A stretch of DNA of 64,000 nucleotides from Streptomyces griseoluteus (GTDB lineage Bacteria > Actinomycetota > Actinomycetes > Streptomycetales > Streptomycetaceae). Positions 8,545 to 17,287 of this stretch are shown piece after piece. The stretch lies in contig JOBE01000004.1 in NCBI GenBank assembly GCA_000717735.1, positions 124,001 through 188,000 of the forward strand, in the 5' to 3' direction. Within the stretch, counting starts at the first letter, position 1. Each line of letters opens with the position of its first letter. The notes beneath the pieces are model-generated. The model was not told the origin of the DNA, did not search any database, and saw only the letters and a list, made by a program, of their open reading frames with translations. The position numbers and the translations under genes were made by a program.

Positions 8545-9003
8545 TCAGGCCGGGTCGGCGAAGACGACGGGGACCTCGTTGTCCTCGACGACCCGGCCGA
8601 GCAGCCCGGCCAGTTGACCGCGCTCGGCGGCGTCGAGCCCCGAGGGCAGGTCGTCGATCCGGCGGCAGGTCTCGGCGTAGAAGTCCTCGGCGACCCGGGA
8701 GCCGTCCTCCGTCAGCGCCACCCGCACGGCCCGCCGGTCCTCCGGGTCGGGCTCTCGGCGGACGAAGCCGAGGCGGGAGGTCCGGTCCACCAGACCCGTC
8801 AGGCTGGACTTGGCGAGCCCCAGCTTGGCGCCGAGCTCCCCCATCCCGGTCGGGCCCGGCATCATCAGGACGCAGAGCAGCTGCCCCTGCTGGGGCGTCA
8901 GCCCGTACGCCCGGCCGGCGTCCGCGTAGACCGCGTTCACGAGGAAGGCACCGCGCACCAACGCGGTGACCACGCTCATCTGCCCGCCGTCTTCCTTCGC
9001 CAT
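8545..9003 (-). CDS. MarR family transcriptional regulator
   Basis: A 152-residue MarR-type winged-helix regulator. Visible family features are the helix-turn-helix MGELGAKLGLAKSSLTGLVD, the wing DPEDRRAVRVALTEDG with the conserved D-x-R-R, and flanking dimerisation helices. Start ATG at 9003; an internal ATG at residue 9 is an alternative. It is convergent with the decayed flavoprotein gene, whose reading frame runs into it. It may once have controlled that gene, or may control the molybdenum hydroxylase genes on the same strand downstream of it in reverse order. The ligand is unknown. Confidence 0.88.
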   Translation of the reverse strand: MAKEDGGQMSVVTALVRGAFLVNAVYADAGRAYGLTPQQGQLLCVLMMPGPTGMGELGAKLGLAKSSLTGLVDRTSRLGFVRREPDPEDRRAVRVALTEDGSRVAEDFYAETCRRIDDLPSGLDAAERGQLAGLLGRVVEDNEVPVVFADPA

Positions 9004-9040
9004 ACGAACAGAATACCTTCGCGGTCGGTGCGGACCGCGC

Positions 9041-9520
9041 TCAGTCCATCCGGCGGGCGCCTTCCAGGACCGCCCGGCGGATGCGGTGGTAGGTGCCGCA
9101 GCGGCAGATGTTGCGGATGGTGTCGAGGTCGGCCTCGGTGATCTCGCGGCCGGCCTCCCTGGCCCGGCGGACCTCCGCCACGGCGGTCATGATCTGGCCC
9201 GGCTGGCAGTAACCGCACTGGGCGACGTCGAGGTCGAGCCAGGCCTCCTGCATCGGGTGGAGTGCGCTCCCCACCGTGTCGGGGAGCCCCTCGATGGTGG
9301 TGACCTCGTCCTGCGGTCCGAGGTCCTCGACGGGCACGGCGCAGGGGGTGAACGCCTTCCCGTTCAGATGGCTCGTGCAGGCCCGGCAGACGCCGACCCC
9401 GCAGCCGTACTTGGGACCGGTGACGCCGAGGACGTCCCGGAGGACCCACAGGAGCCGGACGTCGCCCTCGACGTCGGCGGTGACGGCCTTGCCATTCAGG
9501 ATGAAGGTGTGCTGCGGCAC
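9041..9520 (-). CDS. (2Fe-2S) subunit of a molybdenum hydroxylase, IorA-like
   Basis: A 159-residue small subunit of a xanthine oxidase-family enzyme. It carries two [2Fe-2S] clusters: the plant-ferredoxin-type ligands Cys40, Cys45, Cys48 and Cys60 (YGCGVGVCRACTS), and the C-terminal all-helical cluster ligands Cys102, Cys105, Cys139 and Cys141 (QCGYCQPGQ, ICRCGTYHR). It passes electrons from the molybdopterin subunit encoded 16 bp upstream on the same strand. The absence of a separate FAD subunit gene fits the isoquinoline 1-oxidoreductase/aldehyde dehydrogenase branch. Length is normal for the family. Confidence 0.93.
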   Translation of the reverse strand: MPQHTFILNGKAVTADVEGDVRLLWVLRDVLGVTGPKYGCGVGVCRACTSHLNGKAFTPCAVPVEDLGPQDEVTTIEGLPDTVGSALHPMQEAWLDLDVAQCGYCQPGQIMTAVAEVRRAREAGREITEADLDTIRNICRCGTYHRIRRAVLEGARRMD

Positions 9521-9536
9521 GGGTGCTCCAGGGTCT

Positions 9537-11924
9537 CTACAGGGCGCGGTCGCGGCCGTCGGTCGGCGAGGCGGGGACGGGCGGGACGGTCGGCAGGGGG
9601 GTGAAGGCGAGCGCTTCGGCGTGGTTGACGGGGAAGACCGTCGGCATCGTGCCGGTGGCGCGGCCGTAGGCGCAGGCGACGGCCGCCATGGCGCCGGCGA
9701 CCGCCAGTTCGCCCGCGCCGCCCGGCTTGTCGCCGGTCGGGGGCATCACGATGATCTCGAGCTCGGGCGGGGTGTTCCACTGCCGGGTGTAGAAGTACTG
9801 GTCCCAGCTGCCTTCGAGGAAGTGCCCGTCGCGCAGGTGGAGTCCCGAGGTGAGGGTGACTGCGACGCCGTCGGCGATGCCGCCCATCATCTGCGCCTCC
9901 AGGCCGCGCGGGTTGACGGCGAGACCGACGTCGACGGCGCAGACCACCTTGGTCACGCGCGGGCCGGTGCACGCGCCGGGGATCTTCCGCCCGGTGGTCT
10001 CGGGACGGCAGTCGATCTCGGCGAGGATCGCGACGGCGGAGTGGTACTCGGTGTGGACGGCGATGCCCTGGGCGGTGCCGGCGGGCATGGCGCGGCCCCA
10101 CTCCCCCACCTCGGCGACCTTGTCGAGGACGGCACGGGCCCTCGGGTCCTTCACGAGGCGGCGGCGCAGCGCGTACCCGTCCTGGCCCATGCGCCGGGCC
10201 AGTTCGTCCATGACGAGTTCCTGCGCGCACCGGACGTTCGGGGAATAGATGTTGCGCATGGACCCGGTGTTGAAGCCCTTGTCGGTCTCGGCGAGCAGCT
10301 GGGTGGTGACGCCGAGGTGGTACGGGCTGATCTGGGTGAGCTCGAACATCGTCTGGGAGAAGGCGGCGTCGGCCACCGGCAGCCTGGCCGCCTCCGCCGT
10401 GAGGACCTCGCCGATGCCGTGCCCGAAGTCGGTCGCAACGGAGGTGTGGCGCTGCTCGTACGTGAGGACCTCACCGAGCGCGTACGTGGCGCGCACCCGT
10501 GAGGTGGACATGGGGTGCGTACGGCCCTGGCGGAAGTCGTCTGTGCGGTGCCACATCAGCTTGACGGGCTTGCCCAGTGCCCCGGAGATCTCGACGGCCT
10601 CGTGGGCGGCGTCGGAGAACAGCTTGCGGCCGAAGGAGCCGCCGCCCTCGGTGACATGGACGCGGACGGCGGTGGGCGGCAGGCCGAGCTTGAGGGCGAT
10701 CTGTTCCTGCGCGACGATGGGCGCCTTGAGCGAGGCCCAGATCTCCGCGGAGTCCTCCCGGACGTCGGCGATCGCGCAGTTGGTCTCCAGGGCCGCGTTG
10801 CTCGCGAAGTGGAAGGTGAAGCGGGCGTCGACGGCCTTGGTGAGGAGCGGCAACGCCGGTACGACCAGCGGGAGTTCGGCCCGGCGGAGCTTCTCGAGGA
10901 CGGTCGCGTCGGAAGCGCCCTCTGCCGTGCCGGGCCCCCAGTCGACCCGGAGGGCGCGGACCGCGTCGACGCATTGGCCGAAGGTACGGCCGCGGACGGC
11001 GACGCCGGTGGAGACGGTGACGACGTCGGTGACGCCGGGCATGGCCCGGACCTCGGCGAGGTTGGCCACGGAGCGGACGGTGCCGTTGATGGTGGGCGGT
11101 CGGCAGACCATGGTGGGCAGGGCGTCAGGGACCTGGAGGTCCATCGCGAACTTCTTGCGGCCGGTGACGGCTTCGAGCGCGTCGACGCGGCGCTGCCCGG
11201 TGCCGATGACACGGAAACGGGCCGGGTCCTTGAGGGTCACCTCGACCGCCGTGTCGGTGACGGCGGCGGCCCGTTCGGCCAGTTCGCCGTAGCCGAGCAG
11301 CGCTCCCGTCGGGGAGAGGACGGCTCCCGCCTTGGTGGTGAGGGTGGCGACGGCCTCCCCGAGGACGAGGGAGGCGGCGTGCAGGAGCCGGCCCCGGGCG
11401 ATGGCCGCGGCGACGCGGAGCGGGGTGTAGGTGGAGTACGTGGTGTTGGAGCCGCCGGTGAGCTGGTTGAAGAGCAGCTCGGGCCGGGCGTCGGCGAGCG
11501 TCACCACGACCTTGTCGAGGGGCAGGTCGAGTTCCTCGGCGACGATCATGGCGCTGGAGGTGGTGACGCCCTGGCCCACCTCCGCGCGGGGCAGGGCGAA
11601 GTGGGCCGTGCCCTCGGCGTCGAGGCGGATGGTGATGAGGTGGCTGGTGGGCAGGGCCGCGAGGGTCAGCAGCTCGTTGAGGTCGAGGAGTTCGGCCGGT
11701 CCCGGCAGTGAGGGGACGAGCGCCGGGGCCGCCGCGGCGGCCTCCCCGGGGGCGAGGGCCTCGGCGCCGAACTGGGCGGCGACGGTGAGGGTGGGCGCGG
11801 CGAGGACGTACCCGAGGAAGCGGCGGCGGGCGATGCCGGGGCCGTCACCGCCGTCCGGCCGAGCGGCTCCGTCTCCGGTACTGCTCGTGGGGTGGTCGTC
11901 CCGCGCGGGGTGGCGCCTCGCCAT
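9537..11924 (-). CDS. Molybdopterin-binding oxidoreductase, IorB-like
   Basis: A 795-residue catalytic subunit of the isoquinoline 1-oxidoreductase type. The N-terminus holds a twin-arginine signal (RRRFLGYVLAA, residues about 33-43), so the enzyme is probably exported folded with its small subunit. Family motifs include PRAEVGQGVTTSSAMIVAEE, GGGSFGRKLFSDAAHEAVEI and the catalytic region GGAGELAVAGA, where Glu739 is the expected base. It needs molybdenum cofactor (cytosine dinucleotide form in this family). It is transcribed first, with the Fe-S subunit 16 bp behind. The substrate, an N-heterocycle or an aldehyde, cannot be decided from sequence. Confidence 0.93.
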   Translation of the reverse strand: MARRHPARDDHPTSSTGDGAARPDGGDGPGIARRRFLGYVLAAPTLTVAAQFGAEALAPGEAAAAAPALVPSLPGPAELLDLNELLTLAALPTSHLITIRLDAEGTAHFALPRAEVGQGVTTSSAMIVAEELDLPLDKVVVTLADARPELLFNQLTGGSNTTYSTYTPLRVAAAIARGRLLHAASLVLGEAVATLTTKAGAVLSPTGALLGYGELAERAAAVTDTAVEVTLKDPARFRVIGTGQRRVDALEAVTGRKKFAMDLQVPDALPTMVCRPPTINGTVRSVANLAEVRAMPGVTDVVTVSTGVAVRGRTFGQCVDAVRALRVDWGPGTAEGASDATVLEKLRRAELPLVVPALPLLTKAVDARFTFHFASNAALETNCAIADVREDSAEIWASLKAPIVAQEQIALKLGLPPTAVRVHVTEGGGSFGRKLFSDAAHEAVEISGALGKPVKLMWHRTDDFRQGRTHPMSTSRVRATYALGEVLTYEQRHTSVATDFGHGIGEVLTAEAARLPVADAAFSQTMFELTQISPYHLGVTTQLLAETDKGFNTGSMRNIYSPNVRCAQELVMDELARRMGQDGYALRRRLVKDPRARAVLDKVAEVGEWGRAMPAGTAQGIAVHTEYHSAVAILAEIDCRPETTGRKIPGACTGPRVTKVVCAVDVGLAVNPRGLEAQMMGGIADGVAVTLTSGLHLRDGHFLEGSWDQYFYTRQWNTPPELEIIVMPPTGDKPGGAGELAVAGAMAAVACAYGRATGTMPTVFPVNHAEALAFTPLPTVPPVPASPTDGRDRAL

Positions 11925-11991
11925 TCGGTGTGCCCTTTCGACGTGGTCCCGGCCCGTCCCGCCGGATCCCCTCGGATGCGATGATCATCGC

Positions 11992-12279
11992 TCATCTGAC
12001 GGGCCGCCGGAAGCCGTTCACCGGACGGCGTCGCAGCGCTCCGGTCGGCCGACGCGTGACGGAACGAGGGAGGCGTGCTCCCGAGCGGAGCTGGGCACGG
12101 GAGATCCGGGCGCGCTGACCGCCGCCCGCGATCAGGGCGTTGACGGACACCATCGGGTCACCGCCCACCGACCTGGCAAGCAGGGCCCCGACCACCACCG
12201 GCCCGAGAGCGGCGGCGAGGGCCGTGCCGGTGGCGGTGACGTGCCGGAGGGGGCGGGGGCGCCGGGTGGAGGAGGTCAT
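11992..12279 (-). CDS. Small hypothetical protein with one hydrophobic segment
   Basis: A 95-residue frame starting MTSSTRRPRPLRHV with a central hydrophobic stretch (TALAAALGPVVVGALLA). The first 50 or so codons show strong G/C third-position bias as in neighbouring genes. The Arg-rich C-terminal 40 residues look less protein-like and may be a decayed end. It lies upstream of the IorB-like gene on the same strand. No family recognised, and it could be spurious. Confidence 0.4.
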   Translation of the reverse strand: MTSSTRRPRPLRHVTATGTALAAALGPVVVGALLARSVGGDPMVSVNALIAGGGQRARISRAQLRSGARLPRSVTRRPTGALRRRPVNGFRRPVR

Positions 12280-12464
12280 GTCCCCATTCCACCAGCGGGC
12301 GGGGCGGCGCCGTATCGGTCGGCGTACTCAGGTGTGCGTACGGGGCTACTCAGGTGTGCTCTCCGGGCGGGGCGCCGGTCGGCGTGGCGGGTGCGCCGGG
12401 GTCGCGGGGGTCGGCGAACGTACCGTACGGGGAGCACACCCGACGACGAAGGAGCACCGCCGCC

Positions 12465-12902
12465 ATGGCCGACTACCGCATCGAGACCGTCCGCACCGGG
12501 TACCGGAACTGGACCGCGCGCAACGACCGGGGCGCGGAGGTCCGGATGGCCGCCGCGGACGATGCCGACGCGCAGCCCTCGTTCACCCCGGTCGAGTTGC
12601 TGCTCGCGGCGATGGGCGGCTGTGGCGGTCTTGTCGTGGACCGGACCGCGCGGGCCGTCGACCACGACGATCTGCGGATCGTGGTGGAGTCGGTGTCCGG
12701 CCCCGACGACGACGGCCGGGTGGGCCGGATCAGGGTGAGCTACGAGTTCGACCTGCCGGACAATAACCCGCGGGCGGCGGAGGTGTTCGCCCGCGGGGTG
12801 CGCCTGACGCACGAGAAGTTCTGCACGGTGAGCCGGACCGTGGAGCACGGCGCGCGCGTGGAGGCGATCCTGCCGGACGGCACGGTCGGCTTCGAAGGCT
12901 GA
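12465..12902 (+). CDS. OsmC family protein
   Basis: A 145-residue OsmC/Ohr-superfamily protein. The fold's signature is present: the LLLAAMGGCGG helix with Cys53 and the later KFCTVSRTV segment with Cys120, the redox Cys pair that reduces organic hydroperoxides in Ohr/OsmC enzymes. The start at 12465 has GAAGGAG about 10 bases upstream. Sequence matches the general OsmC/YhfA branch rather than Ohr. It stands alone and is convergent with the esterase gene. Likely role is peroxide detoxification or sulfur chemistry. Confidence 0.9.
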   Translation: MADYRIETVRTGYRNWTARNDRGAEVRMAAADDADAQPSFTPVELLLAAMGGCGGLVVDRTARAVDHDDLRIVVESVSGPDDDGRVGRIRVSYEFDLPDNNPRAAEVFARGVRLTHEKFCTVSRTVEHGARVEAILPDGTVGFEG

Positions 12903-12926
12903 ACCTCCGGGTTCCCGGCCGGTCGC

Positions 12927-14378
12927 TCAGTCGAGCCAGAGCCTGCGGACCCGCTCCAGCGGGTCCGCCGCGATCCGGGGTTCGGTGTCCCAGATCATCG
13001 TGGCGCGCCCCTCGGGGGTGTAGCGCGGCCAGTCGACGCCGGGGTCCTGGTGGGTCACGAAGGCGACCCAGGCCCGGTGCAGGGCGTCGGCGAGGGCCTG
13101 CGGCGGCGCCTCCCCCGCCGCGGCCCGGACTCCCTCGGCGTCGAGGAGGTCGAAGGCGAACGGCAGGTCCAGGCAGTGGAAGGCGAGCCCCTTGGCCGGT
13201 GACCGCCAGGCGAACTCGTAGAACCAGGTGGGACGTCCGTGCGCGGCGCGGGCGTCGGCGACGGCGACGTTCGGGGCGCGGAAGGTCACGTCGGTCAGCG
13301 CCTGGCCGAAGAGCCGCTCGGTGCCGCCTTCCGCGTACGCCTCGGTGAAGGCGGCGGCCCCGGCGGCGTCGAGGCCGAGGCCCCCGAGGAGAGCGGGAAG
13401 CGGCGGCCCCTCCGGGCCGGGTCCGGGGAACATCACGAACTCGTGCTCGGTGCAGCCGAGCATCAGCGGAACGTCGGCGCCCAACCCGCCCGTCGTGAGC
13501 GCCTCAAGGGCCGGCAGCGGGATCAGCTCGCCGTCGGCGAAGGGCGCGAGGGCGAGGAGCGGGGGCAGGCCTTCGCGGTCCGGGCCTGGCTCGGACAGGC
13601 GGTCCTGGAGCGCGAGGAGCTCCTCGTCACCGAGGTCGCGGAGGGCGGCGGCGGTGGCCGGTACGCCGGTGCGGGAGGTGAGCAGCCGGGAGGCGGCGCT
13701 GGCGGCCTCGGGGCCGTCGGGGCGCGGGAGCGCGCCGGAGACGGACAGCGCGCCGCGGAACAGGCCCCGGGCGGCAGGGACGGCGAGGAGCGTCTGGACG
13801 GCGCCGCCGCCCGCGGACTGTCCGGCGACGGTGACCTTGGCGGGGTCGCCGCCGAAGACCGCGATGTTGTCCCGGACCCATTCCAGGGCGGCGACCCAGT
13901 CCCGTACGCCCCGGTTGTCGGGGGCGTCCTCCAGGTGCAGGAAGCCCTCGATGCCGAGCCGGTAGCCGATCGAGACGAGGAGCACGCCGTCCCGGTTGAA
14001 CGTGGCCCCGTCGTACCAGGGGCTGGCCGCCGAGCCCGCGACGTAGCCGCCGCCGTGGATCCAGACGAGGACGGGCAGGGCGGCGGCGGGGTCGGCCTCG
14101 GGCGTGAAGACGTTGAGGTTGAGGACCCCGGCGCCCGGGACGGAGGGCTCGGGGATGGTGGTGACCTCGGCGAAGGGGCGGCGCTGCGCGGTCGGCCCGT
14201 ACGCGGTCGCGTCCAGCGGCTCCGACCACGGCTCCGGCGGCACGGGGGCGGCGAACCGCAGGTCGCCGACGGGCGCCTGGGCGTACGGGATGCCCAGGAA
14301 GCGGAGGCTGCCGTCGGCGCGGCGCTCGCCCCGGACGGGTCCTCGGGTGGTGACGACGGTGGGGCCGGTGGTGCTCAC
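12927..14378 (-). CDS. Type B carboxylesterase
   Basis: A 483-residue alpha/beta hydrolase of the carboxylesterase/cholinesterase family. It has the opening FLGIPYAQAPVGDLRFAAP, the oxyanion loop WIHGGGYVAGS and the nucleophile elbow GQSAGGG (Ser188). Candidate acid and His are in the CTEHEFVMF and AFHCLDLPFAFD regions. The GTG at 14378 is preferred because AGAAGGAG lies 10 bases upstream; an ATG 66 bases earlier has no ribosome site. No signal peptide is seen, so it should be cytoplasmic. It follows the MFS gene on the same strand after about 100 bp, with a palindrome in the gap. Confidence 0.9.
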   Translation of the reverse strand: MSTTGPTVVTTRGPVRGERRADGSLRFLGIPYAQAPVGDLRFAAPVPPEPWSEPLDATAYGPTAQRRPFAEVTTIPEPSVPGAGVLNLNVFTPEADPAAALPVLVWIHGGGYVAGSAASPWYDGATFNRDGVLLVSIGYRLGIEGFLHLEDAPDNRGVRDWVAALEWVRDNIAVFGGDPAKVTVAGQSAGGGAVQTLLAVPAARGLFRGALSVSGALPRPDGPEAASAASRLLTSRTGVPATAAALRDLGDEELLALQDRLSEPGPDREGLPPLLALAPFADGELIPLPALEALTTGGLGADVPLMLGCTEHEFVMFPGPGPEGPPLPALLGGLGLDAAGAAAFTEAYAEGGTERLFGQALTDVTFRAPNVAVADARAAHGRPTWFYEFAWRSPAKGLAFHCLDLPFAFDLLDAEGVRAAAGEAPPQALADALHRAWVAFVTHQDPGVDWPRYTPEGRATMIWDTEPRIAADPLERVRRLWLD

Positions 14379-14450
14379 GGGGGTGCTGCTCCTTCTGATC
14401 GGGGGCGCGGGGCGCACTGGCGGGCGGGGCAAGGAGCCTGACATCGACCG

Positions 14451-14465
14451 ATTACACGTGTCAAT
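14451..14465. promoter_or_regulatory. Near-palindrome around CACGTG
   Basis: ATTACACGTGTCAAT is a 14-bp palindrome interrupted by one extra base, in the gap between the MFS gene and the esterase. It could be an operator for the esterase. No partner regulator is evident. Confidence 0.3.
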
Positions 14466-14480
14466 GAGCTGGGTGTACGG

Positions 14481-15770
14481 TCATCCGTCCCCCGACAGGG
14501 CCGTCTGCCTCCACGGGAGCAGCAAAGGGGTCGCGAGCAGCAGGACGCCGGCCACGGCAAGCGCCGTCCGAGGCCCGGTCACCGTGGCGAGGAGCCCCCA
14601 CAGGGCGGTCAGGGCCGCCACGGCCGCCTTCCCGCTGACGGACCAGGCGGTCAGCGTGCGGGCGACCCGGCCGGTGTCCGTCAGTTCGAGCCGGTGGGTG
14701 GCGAGCACCGGATTGAAGACCCCCGAGCAGGTGATGAGCGCGAGTTCGACGCCCATCACGAGCAGCAGCCCGGAGAGGCCCGGGTGGATGAAGACGAGGC
14801 CGACGGGCCAGCACACCCGCAACACACCCGAAGTGAGCAGCACCCGGCGACGCCCGAACCGGGCGACGAGCCGCCGGGCGAACCGTGAGCCGATGAGCCC
14901 GCCGACGCAGGGCACGGCGAAGACGAGACCGTACTGCCAGGGGGCGAAGCCGAGCGGACCGAGCATGAGGACGGCGAGGAGGGGTGCGGTCGCCATGATC
15001 AGGCCGTTGGCCAGGACGGCGTTGAGGAACAACGGGCGCAGCACGGGGTGAGTCAGGAGGTGACGCCACCCTTCGACCAGGTCACGGGCCCTCACCCGGG
15101 GCCGGTCCGCGCCGCCCGGCCCGACCTCCGGGCTCCGGATCGCGCGGATGCCGGCCGCGGACAGCAGATAGCTCACGGCGTCGGCCACCACCGTCGCCAC
15201 CGGACCGAGCAGCGCGGCGAGGCCACCTCCGAGGGGAGGTCCGAGCACGGTGGCGGTCCAGGTCGTGGATTCGAGCCGGGCCTGGGCGACGAGCAGGTCC
15301 TCCGGCCGTACGAGCGCCTTCAGGTGCGCCCCGGAGGCCGCGCCGAAGGTGATGTCGGCCGCCGCGACGAGGACGGAGACGACCAGGAGCTGGGTGAAGC
15401 CGAGCCGGCCGAGCGCGTACGCGGCGACGACGCTCAGCAGTGCGGCGCACCGTACGAGGTCCATCGCGACCATCACGGAGCGCTTGCGGCGGAACTCCAC
15501 CCAGGGGCCGAGCGGGGCCGCGACCACCGCGCCCACGGCGGCCCCGACCGCGGCGAGCGCGGCCACCTCGGCGGTGCCCTTGTGGAGGACGGTGATCGCG
15601 AGCATCGGGAGGGCGTGGAAGGCGACCCAGGTGCCCAGGGTTCCGGCCGCGTACGCCGCCCACAGCCAGCCGAAGTCCCGCCCGAGGGACGTCCGCCCGG
15701 CGTCCCGGCCGCGGGACACCTCCACCCGCGCCGCCACTCCCGTACCCCTCTCGCCGTCCGGCCGCACCAC
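14481..15770 (-). CDS. MFS exporter, MFS_3 type
   Basis: A 429-residue major facilitator of the same branch as the gene at 1-1244. Both share the first helix after a charged tail (FGWLWAAYAAGTLGTWVAFH), the LGPWVEFRRKRSVMVAMDLV loop and the ESTTWTATVLGPPLGGGLAA region with the glycine-rich antiporter motif. Expected to export a small molecule by proton antiport in the cytoplasmic membrane. The start at 15770 is the first in frame; a GTG a few codons later is also possible. It may be transcribed with the downstream esterase. Confidence 0.87.
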   Translation of the reverse strand: MVRPDGERGTGVAARVEVSRGRDAGRTSLGRDFGWLWAAYAAGTLGTWVAFHALPMLAITVLHKGTAEVAALAAVGAAVGAVVAAPLGPWVEFRRKRSVMVAMDLVRCAALLSVVAAYALGRLGFTQLLVVSVLVAAADITFGAASGAHLKALVRPEDLLVAQARLESTTWTATVLGPPLGGGLAALLGPVATVVADAVSYLLSAAGIRAIRSPEVGPGGADRPRVRARDLVEGWRHLLTHPVLRPLFLNAVLANGLIMATAPLLAVLMLGPLGFAPWQYGLVFAVPCVGGLIGSRFARRLVARFGRRRVLLTSGVLRVCWPVGLVFIHPGLSGLLLVMGVELALITCSGVFNPVLATHRLELTDTGRVARTLTAWSVSGKAAVAALTALWGLLATVTGPRTALAVAGVLLLATPLLLPWRQTALSGDG

Positions 15771-15854
15771 CGCGCACCGCCGTCGCCATCAAAGCGAGCC
15801 GAGGACGCCGGGATCAAACAACCGGAGTCGGGCAGGGCACAACCACCGGTTGTC

Positions 15855-15888
15855 GCGGGCCCGGCGTGATCCGGAAGGCAGGCCCTAG
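15855..15888. repeat. Right end of a CTAG-bounded dispersed repeat (copy E)
   Basis: CGCGGGCCCGGCGTGATCC, then GGAAGGCAGGCCCTAG, matches the right ends of the repeats at 31064-31245, 45843-45974 and 50195-50254 (consensus GCCCGGCATGATCC, then a variable AACGAGAGG/AAAGACAGG part and CCTAG). The IS at 15889-17287 has inserted at its terminal CTAG. The left half of the repeat is not recognisable. Confidence 0.65.
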
Positions 15889-17287
15889 TACTGCAACGGT
15901 CTTTTTCGTGATGGTTTATCGGTTTCAGGTGGTATGTGGCCGCGTCGTTTGTAATGGCTGACGCGGGCTTGGTGTTGTCGTCGGCGACGCCAGTTCGACC
16001 AGTGCAGGACATGGTCGATCGAGGCTGGCCGGCGGTGAGTGAGGCGGTGGATCAGGCGCCTGAGTTCGGGAAGGCTGAGGGGGACGAGGCCGGAGGATCC
16101 GTTTCTGCTTTGTCGGCGTCGAGTTCGCGGGCCCGCAGGATCGTGAGGCAGGCATGAGCGGCCATGGCCAGGGTCATGTGGCGGTGCCAGCCGGGATAGC
16201 GGCGGACCTGGTAATCGTCCAGGCCGCACTCCTGCTTCGCGGTCTGGAAGCACTCCTCGACCGCCCACCGGCTGCCGGCGACACGGATCAGCTGGTCGAG
16301 TGTGGTCTCGACGGGGCAGTAGGCGATGTAGTAGGAGATCTCCTCAGGCCGGCTCACGCCGCGGCGGGCGATCACCCAGTGCCGCCGGTCCTCCCGGTGC
16401 CAGGGGCGGACCTCGACCCTTGCCCAGTCGAAGACCCGGGGTCCATGGGAGCCGTTGCCGCAGGAACGGCGCTTCCACTTCTGCCGGGGCAGATCGTGGA
16501 ACAGGCCGTGGACGGGATGGTCCAGAGCCCAGCGGGTGACGACGGTGTCGTGCCGGGTGGTGGCCATGACATGGAAGACGTCCGCCCGCTCCAGCTCGGT
16601 CCGCCAGCTCTTGGAGTAGCCGTATCCGGCGTCCGCACTCACCCAGCCGAACGGGATCTTCTCCGCGATCGCCCGGCGGACCATCGCCCGGGCCATCGCA
16701 ACCTTCGTCTCGAAAGCGACCGTGTCGTCGATGCCGGCCCGCCGGCACCGGTCCCGGTCATCGGTCCAGGACGTGGGCAGGTAGAGACGCCGGTCGATCA
16801 GGGTGCGGCCCCGGTCGGTGGCATAGGCGAGGAAGACCCCGACCTGGCAGTTCTCCGTCCGCCCGGCCGTGCCGGAGTACTGCCGCTGGACCCCGGCGGA
16901 CCGGTCTCCTTTCTTCAGGAAACCGGTCGTCGACGATCAGTACTGCGTCTCGGTCGCCGAGGTGCTCGACGACGTACCGGCGCACGTCGTCCAGGACCTC
17001 GTCGGCGTCCCAGTCGATCCGGTTCAGCAGCCGGTGGATCCGGTCCGGGCCCGCATGCCCGGCCGCCTCCGCCAGTGTCCAGCCGTTCTTCCGCTCCAGC
17101 GGAGCGATCAGCCCGCGCATATACGCGAGCGCTGATTCACGCGGCTCCGACCTGGCGAAACGGTGCACGAACCGCTCATGCAGAGCCTTCAGTTCACCCG
17201 CCCACGACCGGGCATCAGACAGTTCCCCACCCATGAGCAGACCAACGAACCACCTGCCCGGCCGTCACGACAAAGACCGTTGCAGTA
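15889..17287. mobile_element. IS701-like insertion sequence with inactivated transposase
   Basis: A 1399-bp element. Ends are 26-bp inverted repeats matching at 24 positions, starting TACTGCAACGGTCTTT (15889-15914 and 17262-17287). It is flanked by CTAG on both sides (15885-15888 and 17288-17291), the 4-bp target duplication expected for this family. A single transposase gene fills it on the minus strand. The intact ends and clean duplication point to recent insertion, but a 2-base deletion in the transposase means it cannot move itself. Confidence 0.9.
16052..17234 (-). pseudogene. IS701-family transposase, frameshifted
   Basis: DDE transposase of about 394 residues if repaired. The N-terminal part runs from MGGELSDARSWAGEL through WDADEVLDDVRRYVVEHL to VLIVDD, the first catalytic Asp region. 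It then shifts frame; the rest (TGFLKKGDRSAGVQRQYSG, through FGWVSADAGYGYSKSW and SRWAVEECFQTAKQECGLDD) reads in another frame to the stop at 16052. Comparing VDD-RFPEE with the expected VDD-TGFLKKGD shows that two bases (AC on the coding strand) are missing at about 16927-16929. All other family features are intact, so the lesion is recent. Confidence 0.9.

Noticed and set aside
15913..17250. Plus-strand open frames inside the IS
   Set aside because: Antisense of the transposase, whose motifs read clearly on the minus strand.
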